From: Bolinopsis microptera
Lineage: Eukaryota > Ctenophora > Tentaculata > Lobata > Bolinopsidae
Direction of reading: 5' to 3'
Assembly: GCF_026151205.1 (NCBI RefSeq)
Contig: NC_087084.1
Coordinates: 10,567,453-10,631,452 of the forward strand
Length of the DNA stretch: 64,000 nucleotides
Part shown: one piece after another, positions 1-17,863 of the stretch
Layout of the letters: every line of letters begins with the position of its first letter
Numbering within the stretch: position 1 is the stretch's first letter
Notes under the pieces: model-generated
What the model saw: only the letters and a program-made list of their open reading frames with translations
Databases searched by the model: none
Told to the model about the DNA's origin: nothing
Program-made: the position numbers and the translations under genes

Positions 1-74
1 CTTTTAATTGAAAATTGTCCAATAAAACCCCTAAAATAAACCACCTAAGATATTAAACAAAGAAAATGTCTGAC

Positions 75-3000
75 CCCAAGCGATAATAGCACTGTCACTC
101 CTCTCCTTGCCCTCAACCCTGACCCTAACTGGAGGGTTAGGAAGTCCAGCCCTAGTTGTGAACATTACCACAGCACTCGGCTTACTTTCTCCCGCTACAT
201 TACCTGAGTAAACCTGAGAGAGAGAATGGTGTGACGTCATAGGGTAGTGTGTGACGTCATAGGGTGGTGTGTGACGTCACAGAATTTTGGATTTATGTTT
301 ACAGCGAAATTCTTGATAGGTTTAGTTCCTTTGCAATCACAAATATTCATGAGTTTCAAAGTTCCTGAATGCCAACCGTGATATAAGTTTCTGAGTTTGA
401 TGTTTCTCTAAGATGTCACGTGACATGTTACTAACCCTGAACTTGTATCTGGTGGATCTAGTGAGGTTGGGAATGTGGCATTCTTGTAATTCTCCGTCAT
501 AAACACTGATAAAACCGTACTCTGTTTCTTGTTCCACGTTGTACCCTGTCACTTCCGCTGTAAACATTGTAAACATGTGAATATAATAATATAAAGTAGA
601 GTCTCAATAAAACCCCATCATCTGAACCCCCCCCCCCCCCACAGAATGTGTCCTTCATTTCTAAAGATCCACCAACTACAGTCTCCTTTTGTGGGACCTA
701 CCGGCTACCATCTAAGGCTCTATCACACGTGTTGTGACGTAATATCACGTGTTGTGACGTAATATCACGTGGTGTGACGTAATATCACGTGGTATGGCGG
801 CTGACGCAATCCGAGGAATATAACATCCACCCCACTACAGCACATATTATAATAATTAAAACTCGGGTCCTATAATATCCCAGACAATACGTCACACAGA
901 TACTGGTTTCTACTGGTTACTGGATTCTCCACAGAGTGCAAAGTGTGCAGATTATTACAACACTGCAGCAGCAGGGTTATAGCTAAATATGGAGTTTTGA
1001 TTAAAGAAGTGTCCACTTAACTTGGTTAAAGACCCCCCAATCAGTATCATTGCACAATGCACAGTTACCAGTTAAATACTATAGTTACTCAGAGCAGAGG
1101 ATTGTGCAATAATCTACAGCCCCAGATTTAATAAATTTCAAAAAACTGTTTCACAATCAGCTCCACAGGAAACGGCAGATGTACATCATAACACTGCACT
1201 TAACTCTATTTTTATTTAAGTTAATAGTAAATTAAAGAAGATAACTATCTAGTATCTAACCTCCTCCGTTATCATTAGGAGGACTCCAGCAAATAGTTAG
1301 AGAAGTCTCTGAAGCTTGTCCCAGGTAAATACAGGTAGGAGGATTGGGAACTCCAAATCCAGTACGACAAGTTCCTGTCTCACTCCTCTCACTGAAATAA
1401 AGTGTGACGTCATAATACGTGTAGTGTGACGTTATAACACGTGATAGTTATTTTTTCAGGGGAAAACTATAAATCGAACAGTACGTTTAAAATAAATAAC
1501 TTGAATTTAAATGTTTCGCAGAAATATGGAAACATAAAACAATTAGTGCAAGGTCACACCACGTGACATGAATATGACGTCACACCACGTGACAAGTAAC
1601 TCACCTCTCCCCCATCTCGTTAACAGCAGACACAGAGAAGTTGTACTCAGTCCCCGGCTTGAGTCCTGTTATTTTGTATTGTCTCTCGTAACACCTAACC
1701 AGCTCCCTCCACCCTCCTCCCCCTTCGTCCCAGTAGAGGATGTAGTGTGTTATTGCACACCCGTTATTAGCTGCAGTCTGGTGGAACAAGTTGGTTATTA
1801 TCAGTTGAGGACACATATTGAACTCAGAAGGGTTGTGAAATGTAAATTCTTTGTAAGCTCGTTGTGTCTACGTTAGAATTTGTCTGTATTAAAGTAACAC
1901 GTGACATGACGTCACACCACGTGACGGTTACTAACGTTCCACTTGACGTTGAGAGAGGATTTAGTAGCACCCCCAGGTCGAGGAGGTTGAGGTTTAGAGG
2001 GTGAGGTGGAGAGGGTGGTGAACTCTTGTGGGGAGCTGGCTGCTCCAGTTATACTGCCACACACTGCGTTTACACTGTGGGTAGTTGCTATTAGTGGGGG
2101 TGAGGATGAGATTTACCTATTCAAGATTATATTGTTAATTGAGTACAGTAAAACCCTGATATACTACAAACCCCGCTTTATTTCAAATTTCAAATTATTG
2201 TAAACCTCCATTTACAGCAGCATTGTTCTATCCCCAAAATCCGTGGGAGACTTACCAAACAGAATACTGAGTACCAGGAACTAAATCTGACAAAATGTGC
2301 GGAGTTTCCACTTCCTCTGTAACAGATGTATTGCGCCCAGTGGTCAGGTTTAGAGAATAAACACATCCTTCTATATCCAGCTCGTCCCAAGAAACAACCG
2401 CGCTGTCCCCTGATATACTGCCTGAGAGGAAATGTGTCACGTGGTGTGTGACGTCATGACACGTGGTGTGTGATGTAATGATACGTGGTATTCAAAAAGA
2501 GAAAATCAAACGTAGTGAAAGTGAAAGTAAAGAGAGATAATCCAACTGACCGACGCTAAGTGATGTGATGTTTGATAAAAGCTGCTGTAGAATCTCGTCC
2601 GCATCATCATCAAAAACTTCAGTGTCTTCAGATGCCCCAGCTTCTCCGCTGCCCTGTTTGAATTTGCAGGTTCCCTGCAGTTGTTAAAATAAAGTTCAAA
2701 CGCTTTAAATTTCTAAATGTACTGGAAAAACGTTTTAAAAGTATTTATGATTACTTCAGCGTTTTTAGATAGTACACAGAATTCTGTAGTCATACATCAT
2801 CTTGATTATTGTAGCACAACTAGGACCAACCAATACGGTAAAATTAATCTGCCAGTAAAAAAAGGACTAACGTGGCAGGGAACAAGAATTGTTTCAGGCG
2901 CATCATTCTGAGCAGCCCCACTGAGCTGGCGCTCGCGCAACTTCTCACGCAGCTTCTCTGCTTGTTCGTTTGCTCTGCTGTCTTTAAACCGGACTGGTTT

Positions 3001-4375
3001 ATCTTGACTCTGTAAACAAACACAAATAGTATCAACTTATAAATTATCTAATTATATAAGTTATAACATATTAAGTTATATAAGTTACATTGGTACATAA
3101 GTAGAGCGTGAACGGTACTACTGGTACCTTAAATCAGTAATCATGCTTATATATCCCAGACATGAGCATTTCTTAAGTTAACATGTAACCTAGAAGGTAT
3201 GTTGCGGTCTGTGCTATGTAGTTATTTAGTAACTGGTATGTAGTAATGTAGTACAGGTGTTAGTTAGATATTAAAAGTTTACAAATATCAGTTTACAAGA
3301 CGGTGGTGAGTGGTGCAAAATGGTCACACTACTTATTACTAAGTATTCAAATATAAGGGGGTATGTAGCGAATCTGAGTACTACTTACTAAGTATTCAAA
3401 TATAAGGGGGTATATTGGGGTATATTATGTAGCGAATCTGAGTAATACCAATGTTTTAGCATCATGTAGCGCAAAATGCATGTAAAATTATAATGAAAAT
3501 TAATTTCGCTTATTTTCCAGACATCCAAGACCTAAATGCTAATCTCAAATATAAGCAATGGTGTAAAAGTTGAAACCTTTAAGGTAACTTTAAAGTAACT
3601 TTAAGGAAATTTTAAGGTAACTTTAAGGTAACTTTAAGGTAACTTTAAGGTAACTTTAAGGTAACTTTAAGGTAACTTTAAGGTAACTTTAAGGTAACTT
3701 TAAGGTAACTTTAAGGTAACTTTAAGGTAACTTTAAGGTAACTTTAAGGTAACTTTAAGGTAACTTTAAGGTAACTTTAAGGTAACTTTAAGGTAACTTT
3801 AAGGTAACTTTAAGGTAACTTTAAGGTAACTTTAAGGTAACTCACCTCAGTGCGGTGTCTGAAGACGTGGTGGTGGAAGTGGGAGTGGTCGCTGGAGGCG
3901 ACAGCGCCTTGAAGAGTAAAAGCAACACGAGGAGGCTCTGTACTGCCACTGGGCACGATTTCTGGTGCTGAAAAGATATGTAATGTGTTTGTATCATTAT
4001 CATTTAGAATGTTCAATTGTTTGCAGAGTAGACACAGCAGCCTGGCTGTTCAGTTAAACTCACTGTTCTCAGATTTCCATTCATTGTTCAATGTTCATGT
4101 ATCATGCCTCAGAGTAGCTCATTATTCAAGCTAGTGTATTGTATAAGATCAAGAACTGGTCAGAAGCATGATTTAGAAATTCTATTTACTGGATTTGTTC
4201 TAGTCTATTATGAGTATGTTGCCCCCAGGTTGATAGCATTATTAATTATGTCAGTTGTAAATCAATTGTAAATCAATTGTAAATCAATTATAAATAAATT
4301 ATCAATCATTTATAAATCATGGCAGAAGTTGTACTAACTTTGACTCGCTGGCTCTTCATGTTCTTCATCTGTCAT
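75..4375 (-). CDS. FNDC3: FNDC3-like fibronectin type III protein, N-terminal 430 codons (runs off left edge)
   Basis: Ten exons were joined on the minus strand: 4339-4375, 3846-3967, 2872-3009, 2551-2674, 2256-2421, 1936-2074, 1605-1777, 1261-1391, 436-557, 75-213. All junctions are GT-AG and every phase agrees, giving 1291 coding bases. The start is the ATG at 4375 (MTDEEHEEPASQ); a nearby upstream ATG stops after two codons. Residues 1-140 are acidic and charged, with a REKLRER-type helix and an acidic DDDADEILQQLL stretch. Fibronectin type III domains follow (SGDSAVVSWDEL, KSSLNVKW, YILYWDEGG, LTRSTRYKF). The order and spacing follow vertebrate FNDC3A/B, including the ITxYxLxWDEG strand and the RSTxYKF loop. 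In that family the C-terminus carries a membrane anchor; here it lies beyond the window. The biochemical role is poorly defined in the family. Identity as FNDC3-like is confident; A/B orthology is not assigned. Confidence 0.85.
231..280. repeat. 20-bp tandem repeat with TGACGTCA core, intron of FNDC3-like gene
   Basis: Three near-identical 20-bp units, each starting GTGACGTCA, lie just upstream of the exon at 75-213. TGACGTCA is the CRE/bZIP palindrome, but the periodic array looks like a minisatellite rather than a proven enhancer. Confidence 0.75.
721..793. repeat. 20-bp tandem repeat combining CACGTG and TGACGT, intronic
   Basis: About four units of roughly TATCACGTGTTGTGACGTAA lie in the intron between exons 436-557 and 1261-1391. 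Each unit pairs an E-box hexamer with a CRE half-site. Single copies of the same pairing recur in other introns near 1425, 1560-1590, 1900-1925, 2435-2490 and 12990-13050. Confidence 0.75.
3577..3840. repeat. 11-bp minisatellite (AAGGTAACTTT)n touching a splice donor
   Basis: About 24 units of an 11-bp repeat fill the start of intron 2 of the FNDC3-like gene. Read on the minus strand, exon 2 ends at 3846 with GAG and the intron begins GTGAG. The repeat starts within a few bases of the junction, so the array forms the first 260 bases of the intron. The first few units nearest 3577 are slightly diverged. Confidence 0.9.
4255..4320. repeat. Short AT-rich tandem repeat (AATTGTAAATC)n in intron 1 of the FNDC3-like gene
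   Basis: Degenerate units of roughly 10-12 bases (AATTGTAAATC and relatives) lie between exon 1 and exon 2 on the minus strand. This is simple-sequence expansion and no other signal was seen in this intron. Confidence 0.6.
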
Positions 4376-4622
4376 TTCATAACACGTGACAGATGCTTAG
4401 ATTAATTATTCAATTAGATTAATCATAAACAATCTATGATCGAATAATTTAACCATATCACAATATCATTCAACAAACGATAATATCTTATTATTACTAT
4501 AGAGTTTGGTCATTCTACATTTTTACTGGTTCAAGCGGAGACGAACATTTTCGTCGCAAAACGTTTGTATGGCAGAAAATATTCGCAACGAAAATTTTGA
4601 GGTACTAAAGCTATGATTCCCA

Positions 4623-5226
4623 CTGAAAATTTTGGATATGCCTTACCGGTAGGACATATTCGAATTTTAGCTTTCTGCGACCCAAATTTCACTGTTTTGA
4701 CTGAATTTTTCTTCAATGACCATCTTACAAGGTCACAGAAGATGGCACAAGACACAATTGAGGTACTCAAAGTTCTATTCCCAAAGAAAGCTTTGATAAA
4801 CGGAAAATCATCAGAATATAAAGAGATTTTGGAAGATTTTTGAAGAGTAGCTTTTCTGTCGTCCCCTTGACTGAAATTTCGTGGTTTTTACTGAAATGTT
4901 GACCAGTGACCATTCAGTGAAGTCGGTGAGAGTGACACAGGATGCCATCAAGGTACTGGAATCAGTACGTCTGGAGAAAACGTTGATGCAATGAAAATTT
5001 TGAATATGTCCTACCAGTAAGACATATTCGAATTTCAGCTTTCCACGACCCGAATTTCACTGTTTTGACTGAATTTTTCTTCCCTGACCATCTTACAAGG
5101 TCACAGAAGATGGCACAAGACACGATTGAGGTACTCAAAGTTCTATTTCCAAAGAAAGCTTTGATAAACGGAAAATCATCAGAATATAAAAGAGATTTTG
5201 GAATATTTTTAAAAAGAAGCTTCTCA
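4623..5226. repeat. Degenerate triplicated segment (about 230-bp unit)
   Basis: Positions 4623-4856 and 4992-5226 are direct copies, roughly 90% alike by eye. Between them, 4864-4985 holds a more diverged third copy of the middle of the unit. Both good copies carry a short plus-strand frame containing DHLTRSQKMAQDTIEVLKVLF and partly open minus frames. The middle copy is broken by stops. I do not recognise the peptide. This may be the remnant of a mobile element or of a small duplicated gene. Confidence 0.7.
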
Positions 5227-5239
5227 GTATCAACCAATC

Positions 5240-5846
5240 ACGAATAAATAAAGCATGGTGACGATAAAAACGTATATATAGAGTCGACATTTTGGGGATA
5301 AGTGATAAGGCATGCGATAAAAACGATGAAAATTGCTATGGATGAGTACTCCATATCATATCAATGTGAATACATGAAAACAGCTAATAATCAAATTAAA
5401 CACCGAAACAATATTCAAATAGAGGCCAAAGATGTTTTTGAAAACAGTTTCAAGGTAATTATTTAGTGTAAAAATGTGACATTATTTGCTTTAGCGCTCG
5501 ATTTTAATAAATCGACGAAAATATGCGCGGCGCGACTAAAATTTTGGTTTTATAGTTTTATTTTGAAATCATTTCTCAGCCATAACTGAATCGTTTTTAT
5601 TTAAATTAGTCGTATTTTATAATATTTTTGAAATAATCTTTTGATGACAAAACATTAAAGTACCAAAAATGAAATAAATAAGCGCATTTTACAAAATATT
5701 CCAAATTTTGAACACTTTTTAAACTATTTGCAACGATCTTGATGGGTTGACATCGTCAATCTAATCAACATAAACAGTCTAGTCACCAGCAGTCAGCAGC
5801 AGTTAGCAACAGTTATAGCTATGTTTCTTTGCACTATTAACTTTGT
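5240..5846. other. AT-rich intergenic stretch, nothing recognised
   Basis: No convincing coding frame, RNA gene or tandem array was seen. Homopolymer-rich AT sequence predominates. Confidence 0.5.
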
Positions 5847-5962
5847 CATACGTTGTATGACCCGCTGCGCACGAGTGTGCGGCTCCCCCTGTATCGTAGA
5901 AACTCTACAGTGAAACTCTATAGTGTATAGTGAAACGACGATGGGGGTCACGACGTGATACA
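5847..5962 (-). mobile_element. Copy of a dispersed palindromic miniature element (partner at 21789-21905)
   Basis: The block contains GTCATACGTTGTATGACC, a GCGCAC hairpin, CGGCTCCCCCTGTAT, a GTTTCAC/GTGAAAC hairpin and GGGGGTCACGACGTGATAC in that order. The same blocks occur in the same order on the opposite strand at 21789-21905. It has several short palindromes and no coding capacity, consistent with a MITE family. Confidence 0.65.
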
Positions 5963-6134
5963 ATATCAATTATGGCATCCCTGTGGCACAGAGAATGCAA
6001 GTAACTAACTATGGACTAGCAAGCTAGGTAACACATTATTAATGTATATTACCCATGATCGGAGACACAAACAGTATTTTTTACATGTTTAGAAACAATT
6101 ACAAATTATTTTGATTGACGGTGTCAATCTTTCA

Positions 6135-6345
6135 AAGCTCGTATTGGCCTTGTAGGTTTATAACCTACAAAGACGCGCGCCGAGTTGGACTCGTCGACAG
6201 TCTTGAATATTTGAAACAAATATTTTAAGAGTATCACCCGTTAAGTATTACCTGGGGACCTCAGGCTTTTATGTTCATAAACAACAACCGAATAGAGATT
6301 CGGCGGAATGACAGGCTGAGCGCGGCCCAGTAAGTTAAGTATTGG
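6135..6345. mobile_element. MITE-like remnant with GTAGGTTTATAACCTAC palindrome and GGCGGAATGACAGGCTGAGC end
   Basis: GTAGGTTTATAACCTAC at about 6153 recurs at about 20927. The end motif GGCGGAATGACAGGCTGAGC near 6302 recurs at 22322 and, inverted, near 22425. These shared pieces show that this intergenic block and 20.9-22.5 kb hold copies of the same non-coding element families. Confidence 0.6.
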
Positions 6346-6902
6346 CCCAGTGATGCATTGTTTCACTTATTGATTGCATTCAACATTATTAAATGCGCAG
6401 CGCGATCCAGTAGTGCGATTTGCTCTACAAAAATCATCGGATTTTACTTTACTTTACTTGATGACCTCTTGAGAACTATGTTTATAGTTTTTGAAAATGG
6501 CTTCAAGAGGCATGTGTATTTCAACCCTCGATTTAAACTTGGAGCTACAAGGCCGAGGGTGAATGGTGAAATGTTTCTGCCAATATTTTAGTTTGGGAAT
6601 ATACTGCAATCTTAGAGGTTTCATTTTATGTAGGGTCATTGTGATCTTGTGTGTATATTGTTTGAATGCTTTCTTATTTAAAAAATATTCATTCATATTG
6701 CTGTAAAATAAGCAGACTTGGTCACAATCTTATCATGATTAAAGAACTGTTAATGGGCTTTTGCTCAAATTCTTGCCATTTTAAATTACAGTTCGAATCG
6801 TATCCTTTAGGGTGTTCAACAATTACCCTCGCTGAATTTATCGTGCATGTCTTCTGAACTGTAGGCTCATGTTTAAAAAATCTCAAAATAATTCTACATT
6901 GA

Positions 6903-8161
6903 CACAGTGGTCCGCGAAGGGGGGTCAGGCTATAATAGACTCCTTCTAGGTCATTTTGTTGTCTCAGGATATGTTTCCTGGACTATTTTCGCCCAAAAAG
7001 ACGTTTAAAAGCACTTAGAAGTCCTTAAAATATACCAGAAGGGCTGAAAATGAGAAATCAAAAAATTGATTTTTTCCAAAAATACCCTGAAAATTTTAGA
7101 ATTTGGCCGCTAAATTTGTTTAAAAGGCCTGACTCAAAATTCTACTCCACAACTTAAAGTCCTCAGGCAATTCTACGTTGATTCTGAAAATTTCATTAAA
7201 AAATATTGAAACCCTATTGAGTTATATTATTTTGAGCGACATCAGTTTCGCGAATGTCGCGAACTGAGATATGGGCAATTTTGTTCATTTTTTGCCATTA
7301 TTTGAACACAGAATCCACAGTTAGGTAGATATTGAGCTGATATTCATAGAGAATGTGCAGTATAGGCTTACCTAACATATAACATTTGTCTCATCCAAAA
7401 ATATTGATAATTGGCCAAATTATGAGCTAAAATCTATAAAAATCTATCAAAATTGGCGCGTATGCCCAAATATGGTCATATAGTATTTTGCTCATAACTC
7501 AGCCAATTTTTATCAAATTATGATAAAACTTTATATTTGTGTTCAGGAGACTAGAAGCTACAAGTAAAGCACCCCAAAGCATGGTTTTGAGCTTGTTAAG
7601 GTGATTTTGCATAATTGGGATAATTGGGACCAAATATGGGCGTGGCTGATTTTAAAAAAAGTCCCAGCTTGTCCCAGGTTGAATTTTTTATGGCTAGTTA
7701 GATAATTATCTGAACTTTAGGATGCCATAGGTGGTTTAGGTGCACTCGAGCGCACTACCTAACATTTTTTTATTTTAAAACCAAAATTTTAGTTAAAAAG
7801 TGGGTCTAAAATTTGAGGGTAAATGAAAAATCAACCAAAATAGATATCAACATGAATTTTTTTTCATTAGACAGGTATTCAACACGTACAACAGCAACAA
7901 CAAGAGTAAGTGAATGCAAATATAGACTGCTTTATGAATATCCAGTCAGATGTAGGCCAATTTTTACTGCCAATTGCTTGAATTTCGGACTGTGTAAAAA
8001 AATCGTTGATATTATCGTACATCATTTCCACATTTTGAAAGATTTTTAATTATCGTCTTCAGCATATGTACCGGCTGATAATTTATGATAAATAACAAAT
8101 AAATAAACAGAATTTCATGATACTCGATTTTGGTTCAATTATAGCCTGGTGGACCACTGTG
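6903..8161. mobile_element. 1.26-kb non-autonomous DNA transposon with CACAGTGGTCC ends
   Basis: The left end CACAGTGGTCC, followed after a few bases by CAGGCTATAAT, is matched inverted at the right end (ATTATAGCCTGGTGGACCACTGTG, read through 8161). Both flanks carry ATTGA, a possible 5-bp target duplication. The interior is AT-rich and has only short frames, such as 7813-8049, with no DDE motif seen. It is therefore probably a deletion derivative mobilised in trans. Confidence 0.65.
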
Positions 8162-8172
8162 ATTGAACCACA

Positions 8173-8595
8173 CTACTCCTTTTTGATTGAAAACTTTTGT
8201 AAGATAAGATAAGATAAGATTTAAATTTATGCCTCTCTGAGCATCTCATATACAAATATAATTACTTCAAAACTGTACAATTTACGTTTAATAAACTATT
8301 AAAATTTAAAATTTAAAAGAAGTCAAATGAAAACTTGGCTGATAAGTGCCTAAGTAAGGCATTTTTAATTGACCTTCTTCCTCTTAGCTACTATTGGATT
8401 ATCTTACATATAAAGGCAATCCCTATAAAATAAGGCATCTAATCCCCTCTTGAAACCAGTAACCGACTCACTAGCTTTCACAAGTGGTGGTAGACTCTTC
8501 CAATAGCGCAAGACCCTTTGGGCAAAGAAATCAGTCTCATTTGTGGTGAATCTATGAGTCTTTGATCTAGCAGCAACAGTTTGTAGTATACTGAA
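8173..8595 (-). pseudogene. 3' end of a non-LTR retrotransposon (RT ORF C-terminus plus pentanucleotide tail)
   Basis: On the minus strand an open stretch up to about 8595 ends with a stop at 8404-8406. It encodes RFTTNETDFFAQRVLRYWKSL followed by PPLVKASESVTGFKRGLD. This is the typical C-terminal block of CR1/L2/Jockey-type LINE proteins (FF..RV...WNSLP......FK..LD). About 200 bases of 3' untranslated sequence follow, ending in (ATCTT)n, as many LINE families end in short tandem repeats. It is strongly 5'-truncated and inactive. Confidence 0.75.
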
Positions 8596-8599
8596 TTAA

Positions 8600-8984
8600 C
8601 TTAACTAACTAAAATAATTCGTGAAAGTAAAGTTAAGTAAAGTAAAAATTATGACATAACATCATCACTAATCATCACTAACGTCTAGAATGCACGTGAA
8701 GACGTGCTTTTAAAAGGCTTCGATACATTAGATAAAGTAAAATTTATGACATCATTTCATCACACATGTCTACATAATATCATCGCATTGTGATGTATCG
8801 CAAGATACGCTAATAAACACAGATTAATCATTACTCTAGCAGTGATGACAGGATATATAAAAAATTGAGGTATAAAAGAGTGAAATCAAATCAATTTAAT
8901 AATTAAATGTAGCCTCACCTGTAGTGTGGTTGCCAATTTATATATGATTTATATATATCAATTGACAGGTTAAAGGGGATCACA
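8600..8984. other. AT-rich intergenic stretch, nothing recognised
   Basis: Short TAAAGTAAA and TCATCACTAA repetitions only. No gene or element ends were identified. Confidence 0.45.
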
Positions 8985-9245
8985 AAAAAAAAAGAAAAAG
9001 CGCCCCCCTGTTGGCACCCCTTTCCCTTTTGGGTGCCCCTCCCTAAAATTGGACAAATTAGATGATTTCAGAGGGTACGCCCTTAAAATCTCTAAAACAG
9101 TGTGTTTCTAGAGCAAATCGTGCAGTTTTGCTAGTACTGCAGTTAATCTGCAGACAATTTGGCCCCCCCCCCCCCCCCTTCGATCTGGCACCCTCCCCCC
9201 ACAGCAGGGTCGGCAGGGCCCTTCGTTGTGCCACTGGATTGCATG
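8985..9245 (+). mobile_element. Poly(C) miniature element, copy 1 of 3
   Basis: It shares a core with 24350-24590 (opposite strand) and 56390-56645: GGTGCCCCTCCCTAAAATTG, ACAAATTAGATGATTT and GTGTGTTTCTAGAGCAAA, followed by a poly(C) run. The other two copies end in CGTTACGCCACTGATA; here the end reads CGTTGTGCCACTGGA. CAGTGGCGTAACG-type ends are seen in hAT-like MITEs, but no target duplication could be shown. Confidence 0.6.
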
Positions 9246-9386
9246 CTGTGTGCCATTAAAAATAGAAATCTTCAATATTTTCACCCTATTAAACTTGAGC
9301 TTTGAGCTCATCAATAATCTAGGTAAACTATAGGTAAAAATATAATATTAATCATAAGCTAAAATGTACTAATCTTTGTATTCTAA

Positions 9387-9575
9387 ATGGGGAAAAAGAA
9401 GAAACATTGTCAGTCAGTCGAGAAAATTGTCAGTCAGGCTATATGGCAGCTTTGTAGATGTTGTGACTATGCTAGTAGTGGTCCCAGGCTTGCGACTGGA
9501 ATTGCAGTAGATTGTGCTACAGAGGTGCAGGAGTCAGTACTAGAAATAATGTCAACAGTCATAAGATTTGCATGA
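9387..9575 (+). other. Short ORF (62 codons), unrecognised, doubtful
   Basis: The frame starts MGKKKKHCQSVEKIVSQ and has several cysteines. It overlaps longer minus-strand frames and shows no splice-bounded structure. It could be a remnant of a mobile element or chance. I would not count it as a gene. Confidence 0.15.
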
Positions 9576-9680
9576 TGGAATAAGATTGAAAGACTTGAAC
9601 AGCTATTCCACTGACGTCTTGAATGGCCATGAGGACACTCTGAAGTAGAGAGATGCAAAGTCTTGTTATTATAAAGCCCA

Positions 9681-9968
9681 TTACATGAGCATATCACTTG
9701 CCTCTTGTCCGATATATTTGGCTGTTACCCACTTTACTTTACTGTTATCATCAGTTTTCCAGTACCAATCTTGATAAAGGTCTCTTTCCAACTTCTCGTT
9801 TCTTGCATCAGAGCAGTAAGACTGACAGACACATTTGATGGGGCAAATTATATGGACCAGACACCTTGACGTCAAAGAAAGTGTGCTCAAATGCAGACTG
9901 TAGTCCATGAGCAGATATCGATTAATATAAGGGGATTTTTTCAATTGACAACCTTGTGTCAATACCAC
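9681..9968 (-). other. ORF of 95 codons, unrecognised
   Basis: The C-terminal half has the look of real protein (CQSYCSDARNEKLERDLYQD, then WYWKTDDNSKVKWVTAKYIG), with mixed charge and tryptophans and unlike the low-complexity AT translations around it. No family is recognised and no clear splice borders were found. It could be a decayed transposon or gene exon. Confidence 0.3.
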
Positions 9969-10445
9969 TTGAGGTCCATGCTCTATTGTTGGCAGTGTGT
10001 AGCAGCCCTAGGAGTATCTTTATGTACGACTTTCGGCAAGGCTAATACTATAGGAGTAGGCAAGAAGCTTGGGTTTTAGTGCTATTGTGATCAATTCTGT
10101 TGCTGATCATTGATCAAACTTAAGCGCACTCTCAAAACTGCTTGCCAGGGAAACTAGGACAGGAGTCATCCGCAGGTTGAGAACTTTTAAGGCATCCCCC
10201 GAAAGGCCCAGGTAGATCTCTGAGGCCTGAGCTATTGTGGACTCACATTTTGAAGATGTGAAAGACGAATATATACATTTTTTGAGCTCAAAGCAAAAAT
10301 TTGACTTTCCTTGTGCATACTCAGTCCTATCTTGATAGGCAACAAGTCCTCAATTGAGAACTGCAGAAAATATCAAACTATGCACAAGATAGCTAGATCG
10401 ATTTCTTGCAATAGGCAGGCCACGCGAGCACTGGCTGGAAACAAG

Positions 10446-17468
<7,023 letters not shown>

Positions 17469-17472
17469 ACGT

Positions 17473-17655
17473 ATCCTAGTAACCACTACTGTCTCCTAGT
17501 AACCACCTACTGTCTCCTAGTTACGACAACTGTCTCCTAGTAACCACCTACTGTCTCCTAGTTACGACAACTGTCTCCTAGTAACCACCTACTGTCTCCT
17601 AATTACGACAACTGTCTCCTAGTAACCACCTACTGTCTCCTAATTACTGCTAAAT
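17473..17655 (+). repeat. Tandem repeat in the DDX3 3' UTR
   Basis: Alternating units CTGTCTCCTAGTAACCACCTA and CTGTCTCCTAGTTACGACAA (20-21 bp each) run for about 180 bases from just after the stop codon. They should be transcribed in the 3' UTR. Confidence 0.8.
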
Positions 17656-17857
17656 GTCCTCCATCGTCAGGAAATCTGGGAAATGACTCCGTTGCCAGGA
17701 TAAAATATCTTATTCTTGAAACTTTGCGGTTTTTGTTGGCTCGTTTTACTCTATATATTTTCTACAAGACTTAACGAACTATTGAATATTCTTCATCTAA
17801 CATAACTACATGTATTTTGATGTTCCTTTAATGAAAAAAGGAACATATTTAAAGTTT

Positions 17858-17863
17858 AATAAA
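17858..17863 (+). terminator. Poly(A) signal AATAAA of the DDX3-like gene
   Basis: A canonical AATAAA lies 390 bases after the stop codon, followed by a T-rich run and TG. It is the first good signal downstream of the final exon; the cleavage site was not observed. Confidence 0.6.

Noticed and set aside
75-4375. Assignment as a matrix fibronectin or receptor phosphatase
   Set aside because: There is no signal peptide in the first exon, and the acidic N-terminus plus the WDEG and RSTxYKF strands follow FNDC3 order.
7813-8049. 78-codon ORF as the transposase of the 6903-8161 element
   Set aside because: Too short, AT-driven composition, no catalytic motif.
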